The translations under genes and the position numbers were made by a program. A stretch of 12,939 nt of DNA from NCBI GenBank assembly GCA_015767395.1, contig JADWMI010000044.1:1-12939 (forward strand). The letters run 5' to 3'. The DNA comes from Bacteroidota bacterium (GTDB lineage Bacteria; Bacteroidota; Bacteroidia; Flavobacteriales; Flavobacteriaceae). Positions within the stretch are counted from its first letter, which is position 1, and each line of letters opens with the position of its first letter. Positions 1 to 6,615 of this stretch are shown one piece after another. The notes beneath the pieces are model-generated. The model saw only the letters and a program-made list of their open reading frames with translations, ran no database searches and was not told the DNA's origin.

Positions 1-1391
1 TTCCAAAAGACCCCAACAATCCTGAATATATAGCACAGCAAAACATTCACTTGGTTGCAGAGGTTTCTAATTTGAAACCATATGTTGGAGAGGGAATTTA
101 TGTTGTTTATAAGTTATATGTCAGCGAAAAAATTAGTGTTAACGATTGGCGCGTAAGCGAATCTCCAGAATATAATGGTTTTTGGAATCAAGATATTGAA
201 GTAAAAGAAATACAAGTCCGAAAAGGCAAGTATAACGGGGAAGCTTATAGATACATTATTCTTAAAAAAGCGGTCTTAATTCCACAAAGGAATGGTAAAT
301 TAATAATTGAACCCATGAAAATGAATTTTTCTGTTGGTATTCCTACAGGAACAGGCGATTTTTTTGGAAATATGATTACTAAAAATATTCAGTTTAGAAC
401 AGCATCTCCAGTTAAAAATGTAATGGTACAAGCTTTGCCAAAACTAGGAAAACCATTGAATTTTTCAGGTGCAGTTGGAGATTTTCAATTTAAAGTGGCA
501 GCAAATAAAAATGTGTTAAAAGCAAATGAAGCTGCTCAAATTGTTGTGGAGGTTTCAGGTTCTGGAAATTTAAAATTATTTGAGATTCCAAAAATTACAA
601 CTCCGGCAGAATTAGAAGTTTATACTCCTGAGCATAAAGAAAAGGTAGTAACTTCTTTAAGTGGGTTAAGAGGAACTATTTCTGACACTTATACAGTTGT
701 TCCGCAATTTAAAGGAAAATACAAAATTCCTGAAGTTGGGTTTTCATATTTCAATCCAAAAGATAAAAAATACATCAACATAAATATTGACCCAATTATA
801 GTTGAGGTTACTGAAGGAAAAGAACTCCCTTCAACATCGGCTATTAGCGATTCAAATATTGTTACCAAGCGGCCAGTGTTGGGAACTGATAATAATTTTA
901 GGTTTATTGCATTAAGAACGGCGTTTGAAGCGAAACAAAAAAAGGAATTTTTACATTCCACACAATTTTATTTACTCTTGCTATTACCATTTTTATCAAT
1001 TCCAATTGGAATATTTGTTGGTAAAAAACGTGCGAAACGAGCAGGAGATGTTTTTGGAAATAAAATTAGAAAAGCAGATAAATTGGCACGTAAATATTTA
1101 TCAGAAGCCAAAAAACAATTGGGAAATCAGGAAGCCTTTTATGTGGCTTTGGAAAAAGCTTTACACAATTTTCTAAAAGCAAAACTTCATATAGAAACCT
1201 CAGATATTTCTAAAGAAAAAATTTCAGAAATATTGAAAAGTAAAGGTGTGGAAACTTCGACAATACAAGAGTTTATAACGGTGTTAAAGGATAGCGATTT
1301 TGCCCGCTATTCCCCAACAACCAATGTAATGATGAAGCAAGAATTTGAAAAGGCAAAAGATGTAATAACCAAAGTGGACAAATATTTATAA
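1..1391 (+). CDS. batD: BatD family protein (5' end missing)
   Basis: This is the C-terminal part of a BatD-like membrane protein of the bat (Bacteroides aerotolerance) cluster. The frame is open from base 3 to the TAA at 1389-1391 (462 visible codons), so the start lies left of the window. The TTG at 51 is only an internal codon. The visible part has extracytoplasmic beta-rich domains, for example the stretch with 'KANEAAQIVVEVSGSGNLKLFEIP', as in BatD. One membrane helix follows (about 966-1028, 'FYLLLLLPFLSIPIGIFVG'), then a basic, helical cytoplasmic tail of about 120 residues. Bat proteins are thought to form an envelope complex linked to aerotolerance or stress, but the molecular role is unsettled. 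batE follows after one base, which supports an operon and the family call. Full-length BatD is usually near 550-600 residues, so roughly 100-140 residues are missing here (inference). Confidence 0.85.
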   Translation, partial: PKDPNNPEYIAQQNIHLVAEVSNLKPYVGEGIYVVYKLYVSEKISVNDWRVSESPEYNGFWNQDIEVKEIQVRKGKYNGEAYRYIILKKAVLIPQRNGKLIIEPMKMNFSVGIPTGTGDFFGNMITKNIQFRTASPVKNVMVQALPKLGKPLNFSGAVGDFQFKVAANKNVLKANEAAQIVVEVSGSGNLKLFEIPKITTPAELEVYTPEHKEKVVTSLSGLRGTISDTYTVVPQFKGKYKIPEVGFSYFNPKDKKYININIDPIIVEVTEGKELPSTSAISDSNIVTKRPVLGTDNNFRFIALRTAFEAKQKKEFLHSTQFYLLLLLPFLSIPIGIFVGKKRAKRAGDVFGNKIRKADKLARKYLSEAKKQLGNQEAFYVALEKALHNFLKAKLHIETSDISKEKISEILKSKGVETSTIQEFITVLKDSDFARYSPTTNVMMKQEFEKAKDVITKVDKYL

Positions 1392-1392
1392 G

Positions 1393-2145
1393 ATGAAAAA
1401 ATTTGCTGCCATAATATTGTTGTTTGTAAGCTTTGTTAGCAATTCTCAAAGCGCTGATGAATTATTTAAGGAAGGAAACACTTTTTACAAGGTTGAAGAT
1501 TACAATCGAGCAATGGGCGTTTATTTAGCTATTGAAGAAAAAGGAATAGAGTCGAGTGATTTGTATTATAATTTGGGAAATTGTTATTATAAATTAAACA
1601 AGGTTGCGCCTGCAATATATTACTATGAGAAGGCGTTGAAATTGGACCCTGCTAATGAAGATGCGCTGCACAATTTAACTTTTGCAAAGCGCATGACGCT
1701 TGATGTTATTGAAGATCTACCGAAAACCTTTTTTCAGCGATTTTCAGAAAACGTAATTCAAAAATATACTTTTGACACTTGGGCTTTAATTGCCGTTATT
1801 GCTTCGTTTCTAGCTTCTTTATTATTTTTGTTATATCATTTTTCAGGATCCTCTAAAATGAAATTGTTATACTTCAATACTACTATTTTTTCAGTTTTTG
1901 TAATGTTGGTAAGTGTATTTTTTGCCTATGATAATTATGATACGGTTCAAAAAAATAGAACAGCCATTATTTTTGCAACAAAAACCGAAGTAAAAAATGC
2001 ACCTACAAACAGCAGTGAAGAGGTCTTTGAATTACACGAAGGAACCAAAGTTATTATTTTGGATGAATTGGATAATTGGAAAAAAATCAAAATTGCCGAT
2101 GGCAAAGTAGGTTGGATTTATCAAGATGATTTGAAGGAAATCTAA
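1393..2145 (+). CDS. batE: BatE-like TPR and SH3 domain protein
   Basis: This 250-residue protein matches the BatE architecture. It has an N-terminal signal peptide (residues 1-20, MKKFAAIILLFVSFVSNSQS) and tetratricopeptide repeats at about 22-100, including the TPR signature 'DLYYNLGNCYYKLNKVAPAI' and 'YYYEKALKLDPAN'. Two membrane helices lie at about 130-149 and 158-178. A bacterial SH3-like domain spans about 192-250, ending 'NWKKIKIADGKVGWIYQDDL'. The TPR region should lie in the periplasm and may act as a scaffold for other Bat proteins (family knowledge plus inference). The ATG sits one base after the batD stop, so translation is probably coupled. It is the last gene of the plus-strand run: tlpA-like converges from the right with a gap of only 45 bases, in which no strong terminator hairpin is visible. 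Confidence 0.88.
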   Translation: MKKFAAIILLFVSFVSNSQSADELFKEGNTFYKVEDYNRAMGVYLAIEEKGIESSDLYYNLGNCYYKLNKVAPAIYYYEKALKLDPANEDALHNLTFAKRMTLDVIEDLPKTFFQRFSENVIQKYTFDTWALIAVIASFLASLLFLLYHFSGSSKMKLLYFNTTIFSVFVMLVSVFFAYDNYDTVQKNRTAIIFATKTEVKNAPTNSSEEVFELHEGTKVIILDELDNWKKIKIADGKVGWIYQDDLKEI

Positions 2146-2190
2146 ATTTTTTCATTAGCCAAACCAGAATTAAAAGTATAATTTGAAGGG

Positions 2191-3309
2191 TTAATTAAAC
2201 AAGCCATCAATTATTTCTTTCAATTGTTTTCCATGAATATTTACAGCAATAATTTTCCCTTCAGCATTAATTAATATATTGGTTGGCAAGGCCCTAATTC
2301 CAAATTCTTGAGCTACAGGTGTTTTAAAACCTTCCAAGGTTGAAACATTTTCCCAATTTCTATTGTCTTTTTCCAGCGCATCAACCCAACGTTTTCTTTT
2401 AGAATCTAATGATATGCCATAAATTTCAAACCCATCGGCATTATATGTTTGGTGTAAATTATTTAATAGTCCACTTTCTGATCGGCAAGGTGGACACCAA
2501 CTGGCCCAAAAATCGATTAAAGTAACAGTACCTTTTATGTCATTCAGGTTCATAATTTGATTGCTTGCTGAAGGCATTTCGATATTTGAAACATAGTTTC
2601 CGATAGCGATTTTTTTAAGTAACGCTATGCGATTTTCTAATTGAGGAGTGATAGTCGAAGTTGGATGTGAAACTTTAAAATCGGTTACAACTTGTTCTAG
2701 TACAGTTAAATTATCGCTGTTCCAACGTATTGATGTTGGATAAATGGCAATTGAAGTTCCCATGTTTTCTTGTATGAATTGCGTTAATTCAACCAAATGC
2801 AATTTATAGTTTTCAACTTCTAATTCTCGTAATGCTATGATTTTTTCTAAAGAAGCATTTTCTTTTTCAAGATTTTTTATGCTATCTCTAATTTTCGTCA
2901 CCAATCTCTTTAAAGAAGCTTTTCTATATGTTTCATAACTATTTAAAATATCGGTATCTATAGATCCATGAATTTTTAAACGATCTAAATCAGTACCATT
3001 AATAACAACCTTTTGGCCATTGTTTACGGCTAATTTCAGTGTTTTTTTATTGTCAAAAGTCAGATTATAAATATTTGGTTCTAAATTATATTCAGCATTA
3101 AAATAACCATTTTCATCAATATTTAAGGTATCAATAATTACTGTTTGATTGTTCAGTACGTTTTCAACTTTAGAGAGGATTGCATAATTTTGTTGCGTAT
3201 TTAAAACCACTCCAGAGATTGTAAAGGAAGCCTCCTTTTTGTTAGTACAACCTATGAAAAATAAGAATGAGAAAAATACAATGGAGAGAAGAGGTTTTTT
3301 TATATACAT
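2191..3309 (-). CDS. TlpA-like thioredoxin-fold lipoprotein
   Basis: This is a probable thiol-disulfide oxidoreductase anchored as a lipoprotein. I chose the ATG at 3309 (372 residues). It gives a short lipoprotein signal, MYIKKPLLSIVFFSFLFFIGC, with the modified cysteine at 21. A TTG at 3360 in the same frame would place 17 polar residues in front of the signal and is unlikely. Residues 28-120 form a beta-rich domain resembling the DUF4369 domain found N-terminal to Bacteroidota TlpA proteins. Residues 125-180 are helical and charged. The thioredoxin fold (about 243-372) carries WCPPC at 271-275 and the cis-proline segment 'RALPTNI' near 342. It probably reduces or isomerises disulfides, or helps cytochrome maturation, in the periplasm; the exact substrate is unknown. 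It lies 74 bases downstream of the aspartic protease gene on the same strand, with no clear promoter of its own, so the two are probably co-transcribed. Confidence 0.88.
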   Translation of the reverse strand: MYIKKPLLSIVFFSFLFFIGCTNKKEASFTISGVVLNTQQNYAILSKVENVLNNQTVIIDTLNIDENGYFNAEYNLEPNIYNLTFDNKKTLKLAVNNGQKVVINGTDLDRLKIHGSIDTDILNSYETYRKASLKRLVTKIRDSIKNLEKENASLEKIIALRELEVENYKLHLVELTQFIQENMGTSIAIYPTSIRWNSDNLTVLEQVVTDFKVSHPTSTITPQLENRIALLKKIAIGNYVSNIEMPSASNQIMNLNDIKGTVTLIDFWASWCPPCRSESGLLNNLHQTYNADGFEIYGISLDSKRKRWVDALEKDNRNWENVSTLEGFKTPVAQEFGIRALPTNILINAEGKIIAVNIHGKQLKEIIDGLFN

Positions 3310-3383
3310 AATTGAATTGCTATGACCCTTTTGGACGTAAAAAAGTGTTTTTAATAACAAGTAATGAAAATAATTTTAGATAC

Positions 3384-3836
3384 TTAAAATTGATACACCA
3401 CCTTTTTTAAGTAAACACATTTGTTTTTGTAGTCAATAATTGCTTTTCCTTTTTCTAAAATATCAGCACCAATTATGCCGTCAACAGCTTTGGCATTGTG
3501 TTCAGTTAAGGCTGTATTTACATGGTTTAAATCCAGTAATACAATGGTACAAGTATTAAATTTCCAGTCTTTTAATTCTAAGGTGTTTTGAGAGGAAATT
3601 TTGGTTTCCATATCAATTGCACCAGCCCCTGCAGCTTTTGTTTCAGAGTCCTCTACTTGTAATTTAAACTTATCGGCTAAAGAAATATCAACACAAGAGT
3701 TTGAAGCCCCAGTATCCAAAATAAAACGGCCTTTAATACCATTAATTTTGGCCTTCAGCTCAAAATGATTTGTATTAATTTTTTTGAGATTTATTTTTAT
3801 ATACCCTTTTCTCTTGAGAATTTTCTTTAAATTCAT
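3384..3836 (-). CDS. Retropepsin-like aspartic protease, small
   Basis: This is a 150-residue protein of the single-lobe, retropepsin-like aspartyl protease type. The catalytic signature is 'FILDTGASNSCVD' with the active-site Asp at 41 (DTGAS). The second family motif, hydrophobic-hydrophobic-Gly, is at 119-127 (DGIIGADIL). Proteins of this size must dimerise to build the two-Asp active site (family knowledge). Unlike many bacterial relatives it shows no signal peptide or membrane helix. Its N-terminus is basic (MNLKKILKRKGYIKINLKK), so it may act in the cytoplasm, or the true export signal may be unrecognised. A TAGCTTTG promoter element lies 17 bases upstream of the ATG, which supports the start. 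It precedes the TlpA-like gene. Substrate unknown; catalytic activity is inferred from motifs only. Confidence 0.82.
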   Translation of the reverse strand: MNLKKILKRKGYIKINLKKINTNHFELKAKINGIKGRFILDTGASNSCVDISLADKFKLQVEDSETKAAGAGAIDMETKISSQNTLELKDWKFNTCTIVLLDLNHVNTALTEHNAKAVDGIIGADILEKGKAIIDYKNKCVYLKKVVYQF

Positions 3837-3853
3837 TTAATTCAAATTTGTGC

Positions 3854-3861
3854 CAAAGCTA
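3854..3861 (-). promoter_or_regulatory. Bacteroidota -7 promoter element (TAGCTTTG)
   Basis: Read on the minus strand this is TAGCTTTG, an exact match to the TAnnTTTG -7 element of the Bacteroidota primary sigma factor. It ends 17 bases before the ATG of the aspartic protease gene, predicting a leader of roughly 14 bases. A TTG lies 24 bases further upstream as a possible -33 element, slightly beyond the usual spacing. The call rests on pattern match and position only. Confidence 0.55.
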
Positions 3862-3869
3862 CTGTTTTT

Positions 3870-3916
3870 AAAAATAAATTAGCTCCAATAATTTATAAAA
3901 CTAAAGAAGCTAATTT
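3870..3916 (-). terminator. Possible terminator downstream of tonB
   Basis: Two 9-base arms, AAATTAGCT (3876-3884) and AGCTAATTT (3908-3916), are perfectly complementary and separated by 23 bases. On the minus strand the second arm is followed by ATTTTT. This could end the tonB transcript before the aspartic protease promoter at 3854-3861. The long loop and AT-rich stem make it a weak candidate. Confidence 0.35.
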
Positions 3917-3968
3917 GAACGAAATGATTCTTAAAAAAGTTATCCACTCATTCTTTTATAATTTTTAT

Positions 3969-4691
3969 TTATTCAACTTTAAATACTATTGGTATTGAAT
4001 ATTTTACGTTTACGGGTTTTCCTCTTTGTTTACCAGGTTCCATTTGAGGCAATAATTCTACAACTCTAATGGCTTCCTCCTTCAATTTTATATGAGGCGC
4101 TCTTGCTTTAATTTCAATAATATCACCTTGTTTATCAATTTTAAATAATACAAATATACGTTGAATGCCTGAAGGTAAATTTAGCTCTGAAGCAAGTCCT
4201 GAATTGAATTTATTGCGTACAAAATTTGTAATGCGATCACTAAAACAAGTTTTCATTTCCGCCTTTGTTCCTTTACATCCTGGAAAAATAGGCGCATCTT
4301 CTATGATCATAAAAGGAACATCATCTGGTCCGATGTCAATTACAGGATCAACGTCAACAAATTCTGAAAGATCTATAGGGTCACTTGGGTCAACCGGATC
4401 AATAATTGTTTCAATAATATCGTCATCTTCGTTATCCGCTTTTTTAATAACATCAAGTATTACTTTTTTGGGAGCGGGCTGAACTTTAGGAGGCTCAACA
4501 ATATATTCTATTATTGATTCAGAAGTGTCGTGAATGTTCAATTTTGAACGGTCTAAAATGGCTAATTCACTGTCGAATGTTTTACTTTGAATTAAAACAT
4601 AAACAATAACAAGCGATAAAACTAAACCCAATTGTGTGAATAGTTTGCTGTAATTTTCTAAATTTGCTTTTGGATGTTTTTTGGTTTTCAT
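3969..4691 (-). CDS. tonB: TonB family energy transducer
   Basis: This TonB-like protein (240 residues) would pass proton-motive-force energy from an ExbB/ExbD complex to outer-membrane receptors. It has a basic cytoplasmic N-terminus (MKTKKHPKANLENYSK), one membrane helix at about 16-36, and a periplasmic linker at 65-125. The TonB C-terminal domain is at about 150-240, ending 'GKPVNVKYSIPIVFKVE'. The segment 'EDAPIFPGC' at 131-139, with cysteines at 139 and 149, is typical of Bacteroidota TonB homologues. The linker is strikingly acidic (IDPVDPSDPIDLSEFVDVDP) rather than the Lys-Pro/Glu-Pro repeats of enterobacterial TonB. No exbB, exbD or receptor gene is adjacent, so its partners are encoded elsewhere. 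The gene is divergent from tatD across a 247-base gap. Confidence 0.9.
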   Translation of the reverse strand: MKTKKHPKANLENYSKLFTQLGLVLSLVIVYVLIQSKTFDSELAILDRSKLNIHDTSESIIEYIVEPPKVQPAPKKVILDVIKKADNEDDDIIETIIDPVDPSDPIDLSEFVDVDPVIDIGPDDVPFMIIEDAPIFPGCKGTKAEMKTCFSDRITNFVRNKFNSGLASELNLPSGIQRIFVLFKIDKQGDIIEIKARAPHIKLKEEAIRVVELLPQMEPGKQRGKPVNVKYSIPIVFKVE

Positions 4692-4827
4692 ACTAAGAAA
4701 GTTTTATGTTGCCCTAATTTTTAGCTTTTTACAATAATTAGTTGAGTGGAATTGAATAATTATTTGTGCTACTAAAAATGCCGGATAACTGTTAAAATTA
4801 TGTTAATATCAAGAAACATGCCAAAAT

Positions 4828-4853
4828 GAAGCCATCTAATTTTAGATGGCTTC
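4828..4853. other. Perfect 12-bp inverted repeat (hairpin)
   Basis: GAAGCCATCTAA (4828-4839) and TTAGATGGCTTC (4842-4853) are exact reverse complements with a 2-base centre. In RNA the real loop would be larger, leaving about 10 strong pairs. It lies between two genes that diverge (tonB and tatD), where neither needs a terminator. Following bases on either strand are only moderately U-rich (taggttt on plus, attttgg on minus), so intrinsic termination is not clear. It could end or shape a short non-coding transcript or be a protein-binding palindrome. Confidence 0.6.
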
Positions 4854-4926
4854 TAGGTTTAGTTTCATTGAAGAATTAGAAAAAAAGGAAACGTTAAACT
4901 AATTTTTAAGCTTTAAAACTTTCAAT

Positions 4927-4934
4927 TACTTTTG
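4927..4934 (+). promoter_or_regulatory. -7 promoter element of tatD (TACTTTTG)
   Basis: TACTTTTG is an exact match to TAnnTTTG and ends only four bases before the tatD ATG at 4939. If used, transcription would begin at or next to the start codon, giving a leaderless mRNA. No obvious TTG -33 element is seen at the usual distance upstream. The same arrangement occurs at glyQS. Confidence 0.5.
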
Positions 4935-4938
4935 TGCT

Positions 4939-5706
4939 ATGATAATTACCGATACCCATACCCACTTATATAGTGAACAATTTGATGACGATAGAGACGA
5001 AATGGTGCTACGAGCCATTAATAGTGGTGTTTCTCGTTTTTTTATTCCAGCAATAGACTCAACTTATTTACCCGCCATGCTTGACTTGGAAAAGTCTTTT
5101 CCAAACAATATTTTTTTAATGATGGGTTTGCACCCAACGCATGTAAAGGAGAATGTTGAAGAAGAATTGGCTTTTGTAAAAGAGTGGTTAGACAAACGCA
5201 GCTTTTATGCAGTTGGTGAAATTGGGATTGATTTGTATTGGGATAAGACGTTTTTAAAACAACAGCAACTTGCTTTTAAAACACAAATACAATGGGCAAA
5301 AGAAAAAAACCTGCCCATAATTATTCATTGTAGGGATGCTTTTGATGAAATTTTTGAAGTTTTGGAAGAAGTAAAGGATGATAAATTATACGGAATTTTT
5401 CATTGTTTTTCAGGTAATTTAGAGCAAGCACAAAAAGCGATTTCTTATAATATGAAATTGGGAATTGGAGGTGTGGTAACATTTAAAAATGGTAAAATAG
5501 ATCGGTTTTTAGAACAAATTCCTATAGAACATATTGTTTTAGAAACAGATGCACCTTATTTAGCACCAACACCTTTTAGAGGAAAAAGAAATGAAAGTAG
5601 TTATATTACCAAAGTTTTGGATAAATTAGTTACTATTTACAATCTTACTTCGCAAGAAATAGCGGCAATAACCACTCAAAATTCAAAAGACGTCTTTGGA
5701 ATCTAA
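4939..5706 (+). CDS. TatD family metal-dependent hydrolase
   Basis: This is a 255-residue TIM-barrel nuclease/hydrolase of the TatD family, whose characterised members are metal-dependent DNases. The full set of expected metal ligands is visible: the HxH pair H7/H9 in 'DTHTHL', E94 in 'GEIGID', H130 in 'IIIHCR', H155 in 'FHCFSG' and D204 in 'ETDAPYLAP'. Length is normal for the family. The ATG at 4939 is required because the next Met (22) would remove H7 and H9. The stop at 5704-5706 overlaps the start of ogt by 11 bases, so the two are probably translated from one message. Pairing with a DNA-repair alkyltransferase suggests, but does not prove, a role in DNA damage handling. Its cellular substrate cannot be read from the sequence. 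Confidence 0.92.
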   Translation: MIITDTHTHLYSEQFDDDRDEMVLRAINSGVSRFFIPAIDSTYLPAMLDLEKSFPNNIFLMMGLHPTHVKENVEEELAFVKEWLDKRSFYAVGEIGIDLYWDKTFLKQQQLAFKTQIQWAKEKNLPIIIHCRDAFDEIFEVLEEVKDDKLYGIFHCFSGNLEQAQKAISYNMKLGIGGVVTFKNGKIDRFLEQIPIEHIVLETDAPYLAPTPFRGKRNESSYITKVLDKLVTIYNLTSQEIAAITTQNSKDVFGI

Positions 5707-6178
5707 ACAAACGACATATCACAAAACACCTATTGGAATTGCTAAAATTATTGGTAATGTTAAAGGAATAATTGCCGTAACTGTTATGGATGAATCTGTA
5801 GAAATTCCGGAAGAAATTCCAGCTTGTTTGCAAGATTGTGTTCAACAATTAGATGAATATTTTAAAGGTGCCAGAACCGATTTCGATTTAAAATTAAATC
5901 CTTTAGGAACCGATTTTCAACAAAAAGTTTGGAAAGAATTGTTGAAGGTACCTTATGGAAAAACAGCAACTTATTTAGAGCAATCAAAAAAAATGGGCAT
6001 TGTAAAAGCCATTAGGGCTGTGGCATCGGCCAACGGGAAAAATCCACTTTGGATTCTAATTCCTTGTCACCGAATAATTGGAAGCGATGGTTCATTAACA
6101 GGTTATGCAGGTGGTATTTGGCGTAAAAAATGGTTATTAGAACACGAAAATCCTTCAACGCAACAGTCGCTATTTTAA
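5696..6178 (+). CDS. ogt: Methylated-DNA-[protein]-cysteine S-methyltransferase
   Basis: This 160-residue suicide repair enzyme transfers alkyl groups from O6-alkylguanine (or O4-alkylthymine) in DNA to its own cysteine. The active-site block 'ILIPCHRIIG' has the acceptor Cys at 124. The helix-turn-helix region with the arginine finger is 'AIRAVASANGKNP' (R107, N113), and 'GYAGG' at 136-140 is also present. Length fits the Ogt type without an Ada domain. No ATG exists at the right place: the frame opens only at 5672 and the first later Met is residue 31. A TTG at 5696 is therefore the best start, giving MESKQTTYHKTPIG, which places the typical 'TPIG' near the N-terminus. The start lies inside tatD (11-base overlap), consistent with translational coupling. 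The large outer-membrane gene follows 32 bases after the stop. Confidence 0.92.
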   Translation: MESKQTTYHKTPIGIAKIIGNVKGIIAVTVMDESVEIPEEIPACLQDCVQQLDEYFKGARTDFDLKLNPLGTDFQQKVWKELLKVPYGKTATYLEQSKKMGIVKAIRAVASANGKNPLWILIPCHRIIGSDGSLTGYAGGIWRKKWLLEHENPSTQQSLF

Positions 6179-6210
6179 ACTATTTTTACGATTACAACGT
6201 TACTTCAATA

Positions 6211-6615
6211 ATGAAAAAAGGTTTACTTGTGCTTTTGCTATTTATTAGCGTCCAAATTCAGGCGCAAATACAGTCTAAAAACCTGCATTTGAAAGCTTTT
6301 TTGGTTAAAAACGACAGTGTAAAAATAGATACGGTAAGTATACGTTCAGCTGATTTTAAAGTTTTTGACAGCGCTAATATTGAAATAGGCACTTCAAAAT
6401 ACGGTATTGATTTTTCAACTTCATTGTTGATTTTTAAGAAAGAAAACACCGAAAAATTTGAACGAATTAGTGTTCAGTATACATCTTATCCAAATTTTTT
6501 AACCAAGAATTATTTCAAGCTAAATAAAAAATTAATAGTTCCAAGTGCCAATAACCAATCGCAACTGTACAGTTTAACTACCAATCAAGAAGAAAACACC
6601 TTTTCAACCTTTTGA
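6211..6615 (+). pseudogene. Large outer-membrane protein, N-terminal fragment
   Basis: This is the first 134 codons of a gene that continues in another frame to 9604. I start it at the ATG at 6211 because it gives a clean signal peptide (MKKGLLVLLLFISVQIQAQ, cleavage near 'AQA/AQI'). The same frame is open from 6130, but that region overlaps ogt and lacks a signal. After the signal comes a beta-rich domain of about 110 residues. The frame stops at TGA 6613-6615 right after 'NTFSTF'. Frame +2, starting at 6602, continues without a break as 'FQPFDGLNAAGIFTRGV'. That reads as the natural continuation of 'QEENTF', so this is a fragment of a larger gene rather than a complete small protein. The two halves joined would make about 1,130 residues. 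It probably shares a transcript with tatD and ogt. Confidence 0.8.
6601..6615 (+). other. +1 frameshift site between two T4 runs
   Basis: The sequence acc-ttt-tca-acc-ttt-tga holds two TTTT runs (6601-6604 and 6610-6613). Removing one T from either run joins the upstream frame to the long downstream frame: the first gives NTFQPFDG, the second NTFSTFDG. At the second run, the P-site codon UUU followed by UGA allows a tRNA-Phe to re-pair perfectly with UUU one base on, then read GAU. That is the same logic as the CUU-UGA site of prfB. No upstream Shine-Dalgarno-like stimulator is visible. Confidence 0.75.

Noticed and set aside
2146..2190. Terminator between converging batE and the TlpA-like gene
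   Set aside because: Only a 5-bp AT palindrome (AATTA/TAATT) is visible; not enough to call.
3310..3360. TTG start for the TlpA-like protein
   Set aside because: It would bury the lipoprotein signal behind 17 polar residues; ATG 3309 gives a normal lipobox.
4165..4482. Plus-strand Ser/Ile/Gly-rich ORF opposite tonB
   Set aside because: It is the antisense shadow of the tonB linker; composition is a by-product of Asp/Ile codons on the other strand.
4826..4879. 17-codon ORF (MKPSNFRWLLGLVSLKN) across the hairpin
   Set aside because: Too short, no ribosome-binding signal, and explained by the inverted repeat.
6130..6210. N-terminal extension of the large outer-membrane gene (in-frame ATG at 6130)
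   Set aside because: It overlaps the 3' end of ogt and puts 27 residues before a clear signal peptide; ATG 6211 is the better start.
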